Shown here: in pieces, positions 18,369-26,403 of the stretch | Layout: each line of letters starts with the position of its first letter | Numbering within the stretch: position 1 is the stretch's first letter | Assembly: GCA_021324335.1 (NCBI GenBank) | Contig: JAJPJH010000064.1 | Span: forward strand, 1 to 37,355 | Length of the DNA stretch: 37,355 bases | Direction of reading: 5' to 3' | From: Gammaproteobacteria bacterium | GTDB lineage: Bacteria; Pseudomonadota; Gammaproteobacteria; DSM-16500 | Translations under genes and position numbers: made by a program | The notes under the pieces: generated by a model | What the model was told of the DNA's origin: nothing | Database searches by the model: none | Seen by the model: the letters and a program-made list of their open reading frames with translations, nothing else

Positions 18369-18417
18369 TAGGAAAAGCCAGGAGTCAAGAGATTTATTTC
18401 CTATTTTAAGTAGGAAA
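18369..18417. repeat. three copies of TAGGAAA in the yceD/effector intergenic region
   Basis: TAGGAAAA at 18369-18376 and TAGGAAAAA at 18411-18419 are direct repeats 42 bp apart. The inverse TTTCCTA at 18397-18403 forms a perfect 7 bp inverted repeat with the second copy (7 bp gap). They lie just upstream of the PmrA-like box and could be a second operator. No regulator is recognised. Confidence 0.4.
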
Positions 18418-18427
18418 AATGCTATAT

Positions 18428-18460
18428 TTTAAGATTTCCTTAAGAATCGAAAAATAAAAT
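18428..18460 (+). promoter_or_regulatory. PmrA-like box plus -10, upstream of the 580-residue protein gene
   Basis: TTTAAG-ATTTC-CTTAAG (18428-18444) fits YTTAAK-N5-YTTAAK, the PmrA-box pattern, exactly. It also reads as a 9-N2-9 tandem repeat (TTTAAGATT / CTTAAGAAT). Ten bp later is TAAAAT (18455-18460), a good -10, with no -35, as expected for an activator-dependent promoter. A further TTTAAG half-site lies at 18405-18410. Predicted start is about 18467, with an AAAGGA ribosome site at 18482. Confidence 0.7.
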
Positions 18461-18495
18461 TATTCCTTATAACAAGAGAATAAAGGATCACCCGC

Positions 18496-20238
18496 TTGTC
18501 CAAACCATTAAATGAAAGCATGCAAAAGTCATATTATCCCCTTTCTTTGGAACAGCCAGAAAACCAATCTTTACTAACAAATCTCCAAGAAAATCTTTCC
18601 CTTAGCGAACTAGAAGTACTTGCTTCTCCTATATCTGAAGATCCATCCAAAAAACTAGATCCTGCTAGTGATGAAATGAACGTCGCCCATGAAATTCGCC
18701 TCATCTGTTTAGAGAAACTCATCGAAGCTTATTATTCTGGAAAACATACGTACTCTAAAAATGGAAAAGATGTTGAAAAAGAAATTGCTATCGACTTAAA
18801 AAAAGTTCAAAACTATGAAAAAGAAGCGATAAGTATCCGGAATACACTAGAATTAAACCCTAAGCCATCACTCATCCAACCGACTGATAGATCCCTTTCG
18901 TGGCTAAGTACCATAATGCAACACCCATATGACGCATTTCCTTGGGGAAATGAATCACGTCTCTTCCTTATTCGCGCCTTGCGGTGGGTAAATATTGTTC
19001 TTCAAGGTATAAGTAAAGCTTACAACCACCGTTCAACCCAAATTACTTTGAAATTCTTTAGCCGTTTTTACAATCATCCCCTCACCCAATTTATTTTAAC
19101 TGCTTCCGGCCTCATTTACTGGATTCGGATAACGCTTAATTTAATCAAAGTGGGAGCTGCGACATTTTTTCCAAAAACAGAGGAAGATAAAAAGCGTGGT
19201 GTCTGGAAGCGATGTAAGCTTGCTTTGCTTCAACCTGATGTTCTTGCACAAAACTTAAATGATCTTGTATGGGGCGGGATTAATTTAGGGTTGATGTTGC
19301 TAACAGGTGGCTTTTATTTCTTTGCAGCCCCTTTTGTTACACCCATTCTTCAGGGTACTCTTTCGATTGTAGTAAAAGCCGTCGCCAACCTGACCCAATT
19401 TATTTTTGATGTGGTGTTTGATAGACATAAGAAAAAGAAACATGTAAGTCCATTTGATACAGCAACCGCGAAATTAGAAAAGTTAAAAGAAGATCTGAAC
19501 ACAGACGTTATAATAAACCGTGCGCTTGAAATAAAAATAAACGCAGTGAAACGAGGGCGAGAAGCTGAAAACCGTACTCGAGGGCAGCAACTTACTGCTA
19601 GCACGTCCATTTTAATAGGCATGATCTGTTGGTTTTCACCCTCCCTGGCTGAAGCTGCCAAAGTAATTCTACCTTCTGTCGCTTCTCTCGTCATACAGGT
19701 AGTTGGGGCTACCTTCGCGTGGTTTGGAAGTATCTATAGTGGGTTTGGTAGGAAAGTAGTGAATCGATTTAAAAAGTCACCTCAAAATATTGAACCAGCT
19801 CAACGCACACCCTCTAACGACGTTTCTCCCTTACCTACTACAAGTGCTCCTATGCCAATACCATCACAAACGCTATCACCTCAATCTATTGCTGCAAGCT
19901 ATGAGGTCCCAGCTCGAGATTATTCTAAATTATCACAGCCCGACTCTCATTCACCGTGTAGGTCAACAGATGAAAGAGTTAAGCAGTTTTTAACGGGAAC
20001 ACCTCCCGACGAATCTCCGAATCGTTCTTCGTCTGCTGTGTCTACTCCCGATGCCCCTGACATTTTCCAAATCGATCCTGACATCTTCTCTATCGATCTG
20101 ACTTCTTGTCATGCCATTCTTTTCAAAGAAGCACAAGTATCTCAGTCACCTCTTTCACAAAAGCCACCCGCTCTGGTTTATCCGGACGGTAGTTCTGGCC
20201 AGCCACGCAGGGTAAGTATGGTAACTGCGTTCCCTTAA
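18496..20238 (+). CDS. multi-TM protein with Ser/Pro-rich tail, candidate Dot/Icm effector
   Basis: 580 residues, no family recognised. Residues 1-130 are polar with a helical stretch. Hydrophobic segments lie at about 195-222, 258-282, 284-306, 366-388 and 391-415, some paired as hairpins. Residues ~430-580 form a disordered-looking tail rich in Ser and Pro. The start is TTG at 18496 with AAAGGA 8 bp upstream; an ATG at 18520 is the alternative. The gene stands alone, has a PmrA-type box and is followed by a hairpin terminator. A single-gene unit, several TM segments, a long disordered C-terminus and a PmrA box together suggest a translocated membrane-targeting effector. This is inference only. 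Confidence 0.8.
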   Translation: MSKPLNESMQKSYYPLSLEQPENQSLLTNLQENLSLSELEVLASPISEDPSKKLDPASDEMNVAHEIRLICLEKLIEAYYSGKHTYSKNGKDVEKEIAIDLKKVQNYEKEAISIRNTLELNPKPSLIQPTDRSLSWLSTIMQHPYDAFPWGNESRLFLIRALRWVNIVLQGISKAYNHRSTQITLKFFSRFYNHPLTQFILTASGLIYWIRITLNLIKVGAATFFPKTEEDKKRGVWKRCKLALLQPDVLAQNLNDLVWGGINLGLMLLTGGFYFFAAPFVTPILQGTLSIVVKAVANLTQFIFDVVFDRHKKKKHVSPFDTATAKLEKLKEDLNTDVIINRALEIKINAVKRGREAENRTRGQQLTASTSILIGMICWFSPSLAEAAKVILPSVASLVIQVVGATFAWFGSIYSGFGRKVVNRFKKSPQNIEPAQRTPSNDVSPLPTTSAPMPIPSQTLSPQSIAASYEVPARDYSKLSQPDSHSPCRSTDERVKQFLTGTPPDESPNRSSSAVSTPDAPDIFQIDPDIFSIDLTSCHAILFKEAQVSQSPLSQKPPALVYPDGSSGQPRRVSMVTAFP

Positions 20239-20273
20239 TTTACCCCCCCGAATTCCCCTCTTGCCTTCTGCTG

Positions 20274-20297
20274 CAAGATACATTATCTTGTTATTTT
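20274..20297 (+). terminator. hairpin terminator after the 580-residue protein gene
   Basis: CAAGATA (20274-20280), CAT loop, TATCTTG (20284-20290), followed by TTATTTT. The first arm overlaps GCAAG (20273-20277), which can instead pair with CTTGC (20260-20264), so two mutually exclusive hairpins are possible. Confidence 0.5.
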
Positions 20298-20312
20298 AAG
20301 ACACCAAAACAA

Positions 20313-20322
20313 CTACATATTG
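20313..20322 (+). promoter_or_regulatory. possible NrdR box upstream of nrdAB
   Basis: CTACATATTG matches 9 of 10 positions of the NrdR core (CWATATATWG) and is flanked by ACAA and TGGT. NrdR boxes normally come in pairs about three helical turns apart; no good second copy was found. An 8 bp inverted repeat, ATTGTGGT (20319-20326) and ACCACAAT (20341-20348), overlaps it and could be a separate operator or hairpin. Confidence 0.4.
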
Positions 20323-20401
20323 TGGTTTTCCCTTTTTGAGACCACAATGCACGTATTAAGTATTTGATAATTCATTTATAGGTTTCGGAGAAAAGATAAA
20401 C

Positions 20402-23233
20402 ATGGATACTCAAACTTCTCGTACGAATGCAACACTCCATCACGACATCGCCCACACGGCGCCAGGCCAGATTAAAGTCATCCGCCGCAATGGCACCGTT
20501 ACCCCCTTCGACGCTAATAAAATCGCTGTTGCCATGACCAAAGCCTTTTTAGCGCTCGAAGGTGAGACGGCGGCGGGATCCTCACGGATACGTGAAATCG
20601 TATCGCTGCTGACAAAAAAGATTACGGATACCTTTGTTCGACGCTTACATGGAAACGGCACCCTCCATATTGAAGAAATCCAAGACCAAGTCGAACTAGA
20701 ATTGATGCGTGCCGGCGAATATGCCGTGGCAAAAGGCTATGTACTCTATCGCGCTGAACGTCAACGCATTCGTGAGCAAGAGCAAAAAGAAGCAGAACAC
20801 AAACAAACAGCCTATGTTCTGCACATTACCTTGCCCGATGGGACAGTCAAGCCATTGGATATGGCAGCACTGCAGCAGCAAGTTATCGATGCCTGCAGCG
20901 GCTTAAGCAGCGTTTCAGCCGATCTGATCGTGGAAGATGTAAAACGTAACTTATTCGATAAAGTACCTGCTCGCGAAGTCAATAAAGCTCTCATGATGTC
21001 TGCGCGAACTTTAATTGAAAAAGAACCCAACTATTCCTACGTCGCAGCCCGTTTATTATTAGACGACCTGCGCCGCGAAGCCTTTAATTTCCTTGAGTTA
21101 GATGCCAACCTCACTGTCACCGACATGCAGCAGGCTTATGCCCACTATTTTGAGGTTTACCTTGAAGCTGGTATTAAATTCGAATTGCTAGACCCCAAAC
21201 TAAAAACCTTTGATCTCGCTAAACTCGCTGCCGCAATTAAGCCTGAACGTGATCTGCAATTTACTTATCTCGGCTTACAGACTTTATATGACCGCTATTT
21301 CATTCATTGGGAAGGCGTGCGTTTTGAATTACCGCAAACCTTCTTTATGCGTGTTGCGATGGGGCTTGCGCTGAATGAAAAAGAAAAAGAAAAACGTGCT
21401 ATCGAGTTTTACAACCTACTCTCCTCTTTTGATTTCATGAGCTCCACCCCTACCCTGTTTAATTCCGGCACTTTACGTCCGCAATTATCCAGCTGTTATC
21501 TCACGACAGTTCCCGACGATTTGGATGGCATTTACGGCGCCATCAAAGACAATGCGCTTTTATCTAAATACGCAGGGGGTCTAGGCAATGACTGGACTAA
21601 CGTACGTGCGATGGGTGCTCGCATTAAAGGCACAAATGGTAAATCACTCGGCGTTGTCCCCTTCTTAAATGTAGCGAATGCAACCGCCGTTGCCGTTAAT
21701 CAAGGCGGCAAACGTAAAGGTGCTGTGTGTGCTTATCTCGAAACCTGGCATAAAGACATTGAGGAATTTTTAGAATTACGTAAAAACACGGGTGATGAAC
21801 GCCGTCGTACCCACGATATGAACACCGCTAATTGGGTACCTGATTTGTTCATGAAACGTATCGCTGAAAATAAAGACTGGACATTATTCTCACCCGATGA
21901 AACACCTGATTTACATGACTTATACGGCAATGCTTTTGAAACTGCTTACCTTGCTTATGAAGAAAAAGCAGCACAAGGCAAAGTTAGAAACTTCAAGAAA
22001 ATTCCTGCTGTTGTCTTGTGGCGAAAAATGCTCACGATGTTATTTGAAACAGGCCATCCCTGGATTACGTTCAAAGACGTTTGCAATTTACGCTCGCCTC
22101 AACAACATGTCGGCGTCGTCCACAGTTCTAACCTTTGCACAGAGATTACCCTCAACACCTCTCAAGATGAAATTGCCGTGTGTAATCTGGGCAGCGTCAA
22201 TCTTATTGCTCACATGACAGAAAAAGGCTTAGACAAAGAAAAACTGCGGCGCACGGTTCATACTGCTATACGCATGTTGGATAATGTGATTGACATTAAC
22301 TATTATTCTGTACCGCAAGCTAAAAACTCCAACCTCAAACATCGTCCTGTCGGTATGGGTATCATGGGCTTCCAAGATGCACTTTATCAATTACGTATGC
22401 CTTATTCCTCCCAAGAAGCGGTGGATTTTGCTGATCGTTCCATGGAATTAATCAGCTATTTTGCGATTGAAGCATCCACTTACTTAGCGGAAGAACGTGG
22501 TACGTATTCTAGCTTTGAAGGTTCACTCTGGAGCCAAGGCATTCTGCCAATCGATTCCCTGGCGCTACTTGAGAAAAATCGCGGCGGTTATCTTGAAATT
22601 GATAAGTCCCAAACCTTGGACTGGAAAACATTACGTGAACGCGTCATGAAAAAGGGTATGCGTAATTCCAATGTATTAGCTATCGCGCCAACCGCCACTA
22701 TTTCCAATATTTGCGGTGTTTCCCAATCGATTGAACCGACCTATCAAAATCTTTACGTCAAGTCCAATCTCTCTGGCGAATTTACTGTCATCAATCCTTA
22801 TCTCGTCGCTGATTTAAAAGCGGAAGGATTATGGGATGAAGTGATGGTGAATGATTTGAAATATTATAATGGCAGTGTGGCCAAGATCAGCCGTATGCCT
22901 GAAAAATTAAAGCAAATTTATGCGACTGCTTTTGAAATTGATCCACTGTGGTTAGTGGAAGCAGGTTCACGGCGTCAAAAATGGATTGATCAATCTCAAT
23001 CCTTGAATTTATATATGGCACAACCTTCTGGTAAAAAACTGGATCAATTGTATCGTCATGCTTGGATACGTGGTTTGAAAACCACCTATTATTTACGCAG
23101 TATGGGTGCAACCAATGCAGAAAAAGCAACGATTGATGATAGGTCATTAAACGCAGTGGATGTGAATCCGACACCGAGTTCAGAGCCTAAAGCGTGCTTA
23201 ATAACAGATCCAACCTGTGAAGCGTGTCAATAA
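20402..23233 (+). CDS. nrdA: class Ia ribonucleoside-diphosphate reductase, alpha subunit
   Basis: 943-residue large subunit that reduces NDPs to dNDPs. Two N-terminal ATP-cone-like domains are visible (about 23-115 and 137-225, each opening with an [IV]xxxDG/NGTV pattern), as in the Pseudomonas type. They should give allosteric overall control by ATP/dATP. Catalytic residues are C365 (SSCYLTT), N577-x-C579-x-E581 (NLCTE) and C594 (AVCNLGS). The mobile redox pair is C939/C942 in the terminal CEACQ. It starts 5 bp after AAAAG in a GGAGAAAAG ribosome site. nrdB follows after 28 bp. Confidence 0.97.
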   Translation: MDTQTSRTNATLHHDIAHTAPGQIKVIRRNGTVTPFDANKIAVAMTKAFLALEGETAAGSSRIREIVSLLTKKITDTFVRRLHGNGTLHIEEIQDQVELELMRAGEYAVAKGYVLYRAERQRIREQEQKEAEHKQTAYVLHITLPDGTVKPLDMAALQQQVIDACSGLSSVSADLIVEDVKRNLFDKVPAREVNKALMMSARTLIEKEPNYSYVAARLLLDDLRREAFNFLELDANLTVTDMQQAYAHYFEVYLEAGIKFELLDPKLKTFDLAKLAAAIKPERDLQFTYLGLQTLYDRYFIHWEGVRFELPQTFFMRVAMGLALNEKEKEKRAIEFYNLLSSFDFMSSTPTLFNSGTLRPQLSSCYLTTVPDDLDGIYGAIKDNALLSKYAGGLGNDWTNVRAMGARIKGTNGKSLGVVPFLNVANATAVAVNQGGKRKGAVCAYLETWHKDIEEFLELRKNTGDERRRTHDMNTANWVPDLFMKRIAENKDWTLFSPDETPDLHDLYGNAFETAYLAYEEKAAQGKVRNFKKIPAVVLWRKMLTMLFETGHPWITFKDVCNLRSPQQHVGVVHSSNLCTEITLNTSQDEIAVCNLGSVNLIAHMTEKGLDKEKLRRTVHTAIRMLDNVIDINYYSVPQAKNSNLKHRPVGMGIMGFQDALYQLRMPYSSQEAVDFADRSMELISYFAIEASTYLAEERGTYSSFEGSLWSQGILPIDSLALLEKNRGGYLEIDKSQTLDWKTLRERVMKKGMRNSNVLAIAPTATISNICGVSQSIEPTYQNLYVKSNLSGEFTVINPYLVADLKAEGLWDEVMVNDLKYYNGSVAKISRMPEKLKQIYATAFEIDPLWLVEAGSRRQKWIDQSQSLNLYMAQPSGKKLDQLYRHAWIRGLKTTYYLRSMGATNAEKATIDDRSLNAVDVNPTPSSEPKACLITDPTCEACQ

Positions 23234-23261
23234 TATTAATGAGTAACTACGGAGACATTAC

Positions 23262-24341
23262 ATGGCTATCTCAATGCAATCAATGAGCGGCGCAACGGGA
23301 TTAGAGTTTGAAATGGGTGCAGCACGTGTGCAAGTGGATGATAAGAAGATCATCAATTGCCGGGCTGACTTAAATCAATTAGTCCCTTTCAAATATCAGT
23401 GGGCATGGAAAAAATATTTAGATGCCTGCGCCAATCATTGGATGCCAAATGAAATCAATATGGCAGCAGATGTCGCATTATGGCGAGATCTCGCTGGTTT
23501 AACGGAAGATGAGCGTACCGTTATTATGCGTAATTTAGGCTTCTTTTCGACAGCAGATTCCTTGGTCGCTAATAATTTAGTCTTAGCTGTTTATCGTCAT
23601 ATTACCAATCCTGAATGCCGGCAATATTTACTTCGCCAAGCATTCGAAGAAGCGCTGCATACACATGCTTATCAATATGTGATTGAAAGCTTAGGCATGG
23701 ATGAAGCAGCCGTCTTCAATATGTATCGCGAAGTGCCTTCTGTTGCACGCAAAGCAGCTTGGTCGCTTAAATACACGCAAAGCTTAGGTGATCCAACCTT
23801 CAAAACTGGGACGCCTGAAAATGATCAGCGTTTATTGCGTGATTTAATTGCGTTCTACGTGATCTTCGAAGGAATTTTTTTCTATGTCGGCTTTACGCAA
23901 GTTCTTTCTATGGGTCGACGTAATAAAATGACGGGAACAGCAGAACAATTTCAATATATTTTGCGTGATGAATCCATGCATCTTAATTTTGGTATTGATG
24001 TCATCAATCAAATTAAAATTGAAAATCCGCATCTGTGGACGGAAGAATTTAAGCGAGAAGCCATCCAAATGATTCACGAAGGGGTGGAACTAGAATATGC
24101 TTATGCTGTTGACACGATGCCGCGTGGAATTTTGGGATTGAATGCAGAAATGTTTAAAGATTACCTGCAATTCATTGCTAATCGCCGCTGTGCACAAATC
24201 GGATTAGAACAACAATATCCAGGTGCATCGAATCCATTCCCGTGGATGAGTGAAATTATGGATCTGAAGAAAGAGAAGAACTTCTTTGAAACACGGGTAA
24301 TTGAATATCAAACCGGTGGTGCATTGAGTTGGGATGAGTAA
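23262..24341 (+). CDS. nrdB: class Ia ribonucleoside-diphosphate reductase, beta subunit
   Basis: 359-residue diiron protein that makes the radical used by NrdA. Predicted iron ligands are D99, E130, H133, E203, E237 and H240. The radical-bearing tyrosine is present as Y137 (EALHTHAY), and the first ligand is Asp. So this is a tyrosyl-radical (Ia) enzyme and not the chlamydial Phe-containing Ic type, although the overall sequence resembles chlamydial R2. The C-terminal [12 protein letters not shown] peptide docks on NrdA. A hairpin follows the stop. Confidence 0.97.
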   Translation: MAISMQSMSGATGLEFEMGAARVQVDDKKIINCRADLNQLVPFKYQWAWKKYLDACANHWMPNEINMAADVALWRDLAGLTEDERTVIMRNLGFFSTADSLVANNLVLAVYRHITNPECRQYLLRQAFEEALHTHAYQYVIESLGMDEAAVFNMYREVPSVARKAAWSLKYTQSLGDPTFKTGTPENDQRLLRDLIAFYVIFEGIFFYVGFTQVLSMGRRNKMTGTAEQFQYILRDESMHLNFGIDVINQIKIENPHLWTEEFKREAIQMIHEGVELEYAYAVDTMPRGILGLNAEMFKDYLQFIANRRCAQIGLEQQYPGASNPFPWMSEIMDLKKEKNFFETRVIEYQTGGALSWDE

Positions 24342-24349
24342 AGAGGATG

Positions 24350-24373
24350 CCCTCTCTCCGTTGGCAGAGAGGG
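24350..24373 (+). terminator. hairpin after nrdB
   Basis: CCCTCTCT (24350-24357) pairs with AGAGAGGG (24366-24373) over an 8-base loop, 9 bp after the nrdB stop. The following TATTTGTGGTTT is only moderately T-rich, so efficiency is uncertain. Confidence 0.55.
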
Positions 24374-24521
24374 TATTTGTGGTTTGCAAAATAAATCTGC
24401 TTTCATTATCATAAAAAAATCGGCTGAAGAAATAATTAAATTGATAAAGCCTACAGCCATTTCACTATACATATAATACAACCTGTCATCACCTATCATT
24501 CACACAAAAGGAATAACTTTT

Positions 24522-26174
24522 ATGCAAGAAAGGGCTACTTCTATTCTCAAATTTAATCTCCCTCAAGAAATTTACCAGGTATTAATCAATGAATGGCCTT
24601 TGCAGAAAAACAGCCAACAAGTTATTCAATTCTGCCAACATTATTTTATTAATCATTCTATCTCGAGTGATAGTTTCGAATACTATTTATTGCTTAAAAA
24701 TATTAAAAATTTTATTAATAGCAGCTATTTTGAAAGTTCTTTTAAGAATCTAAAAATTTCTATCTTGCCTGGTGAGCTTAGCTATGTGCGCCCTAGTGAT
24801 GATTTTAAGGAACTAAATGATAAACTCGATAAAATTCTGGCTATATTATTGGAACATCCAAGTGTGCAAAATCAAAAAAATAATTTAGATACTCCTAACT
24901 TAACTCCATCAAAAAGGAATTTCAGAGATTATTGGGCTATGATGATGCCTCTCTTAATACTAACAGGTAGGGCTGCTTCGACAGCCCCAGTACCAGATAC
25001 AACGAAAGCTTCAGAGCCAACTATTTACAAGGCTGTGACGGAGCAAATGCCAATAAAACAATTAAAATCCCTGTTAGAAGAAGCAAAAGCATCTGACAGT
25101 AATGCTATCAATCAACCGGATCCTGTATATTTAAATACACCATTACATATGACCAGTTATTTTCACCAATATGATATAAGTGCGTTGCTTTTAGAATATG
25201 GCGCTGACATTAATGCACGCAATAAACAAGGTCTTACTTGCTTACAGTTAGCAGCCTCAGAAGGTGACGAAAAACTAATAAGACTGCTGTTAAAACGTCA
25301 TGCAGATAAAAATATTATTGCTGAGACAGGTGGCTATTATTACACGGCTGCTCAAATAGCATTGGCAACAGGTCATATCGATATAGCCAAATTAATCCTG
25401 GAGTATAATCAAGAAAATGAACTTGATAAAGAAATTCTAGAAATGATTTATCAAGCTGAGCAACATATTTTTCATAATAATTTTCAAGAAGCATTAGATA
25501 TTTATCTAAAAATAGAAAGTTTCCTTTCATCAGAAAAGCTAAAAGAGTATAGAGATTTGATTGGTTGGACCCATGCCTCCATAGCAAAGCTTTATGAAAA
25601 AAAGGAATATTATTGGAAAGCCATACAACATGGAAAGATTGCCGTAGAATATGCGCTTGCACGCCCTACTATTTATTATCACTTAGCAAGTAATCTTGGA
25701 AAATTGCGATATTCTTCAGAGGCATTAAGTTATCTTAATCAAGGTTTAAATATTTTCCCTGATAACATCGATCTTTTGAGTTTAAAAGCCAATATTTTAT
25801 TCGCTCAATTAAAAAATTATAAAGAAGCATTTAAAATCACCGAAAAATTAAAAATATATGCGCCTGAACTTCCTGAAACTTACTATATAAGAGGGATCTA
25901 TTTTATACAAGAAGGCGAGTATGCAAAAGCATTCACTGAATTCAATCATGCTAGACAGTTAGCACCAAATATAAACTATCAGAATGCTATTGATAGCGTA
26001 AAATATTTAATGAATCAAAGAAATACAGCTACATTTTGCGAAAACGCTTACCGAGATGAAGCCCGATATAAAGCATCAGGATTAGCTGACATTTACAAAA
26101 AGCCATTTATTCGCGAGACCATTTTTAGAGAAGGTTTTTTTTTGCGAATTTACCTTAACAGAATTAATTGCTGA
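24522..26174 (+). CDS. ankyrin/TPR protein, 5' part of a gene split by a frameshift
   Basis: 550 residues as read. An N-terminal helical region (1-130) is followed by a short hydrophobic stretch (about 138-149) and about three ankyrin repeats (about 202-296, including NTPLHM, LLLEYGADINARNKQG and LLLKRHADKN). TPR-like repeats follow (about 306-490, e.g. SEALSYLNQGLNIFPDN and AFTEFNHARQLAPN). The ORF ends soon after a T9 tract (26135-26143). The +1 frame from there stays open for 1.8 kb and continues TPR-like sequence, so the stop at 26174 looks accidental. AGGA precedes the ATG. Ankyrin plus TPR architecture suits a host-targeted effector. No PmrA box was found upstream. Confidence 0.8.
   Translation: MQERATSILKFNLPQEIYQVLINEWPLQKNSQQVIQFCQHYFINHSISSDSFEYYLLLKNIKNFINSSYFESSFKNLKISILPGELSYVRPSDDFKELNDKLDKILAILLEHPSVQNQKNNLDTPNLTPSKRNFRDYWAMMMPLLILTGRAASTAPVPDTTKASEPTIYKAVTEQMPIKQLKSLLEEAKASDSNAINQPDPVYLNTPLHMTSYFHQYDISALLLEYGADINARNKQGLTCLQLAASEGDEKLIRLLLKRHADKNIIAETGGYYYTAAQIALATGHIDIAKLILEYNQENELDKEILEMIYQAEQHIFHNNFQEALDIYLKIESFLSSEKLKEYRDLIGWTHASIAKLYEKKEYYWKAIQHGKIAVEYALARPTIYYHLASNLGKLRYSSEALSYLNQGLNIFPDNIDLLSLKANILFAQLKNYKEAFKITEKLKIYAPELPETYYIRGIYFIQEGEYAKAFTEFNHARQLAPNINYQNAIDSVKYLMNQRNTATFCENAYRDEARYKASGLADIYKKPFIRETIFREGFFLRIYLNRINC
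26135..26143 (+). other. T9 homopolymer at the frameshift point
   Basis: Nine consecutive T within the ankyrin/TPR gene. With nine, frame 0 reads GFFLRIYLN and stops at 26174. With eight (or slippage by one) it reads GFFCEFTLTELIAENC and joins the downstream ORF to give 1152 residues. Possible meanings are sequencing error, real pseudogene, phase-variable switch or transcriptional slippage. Confidence 0.8.
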
Positions 26175-26403
26175 AAATTGCCGATTTTCTGGTGACAGAG
26201 AGAAGGTAAATAAACTATTCCAGCAAGCTAATGAATTTGCTAAAGATCCACAAAAAGCAGAAGAAGCAATTCAACTTTATCACCAAGTTCTGGCTAAATT
26301 TCCCTTAAATGATCCTTACTACAATCAACAATTAAACAGGATTTATTACAATTTAGCCACAGCATTTTCTCACTTAGAAAAGACAGATGAGGTCAAAAAA
26401 TAT

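Noticed and set aside
20341..20360. Second NrdR box upstream of nrdA
   Set aside because: Best alignment (CAATGCACGT) matches only half of the core positions.
23262..24341. Chlamydial-type class Ic NrdB (Phe in place of the radical Tyr)
   Set aside because: The overall sequence resembles chlamydial R2, but position H133+4 is Tyr137 and the first ligand is Asp99, so it is a tyrosyl-radical class Ia protein.
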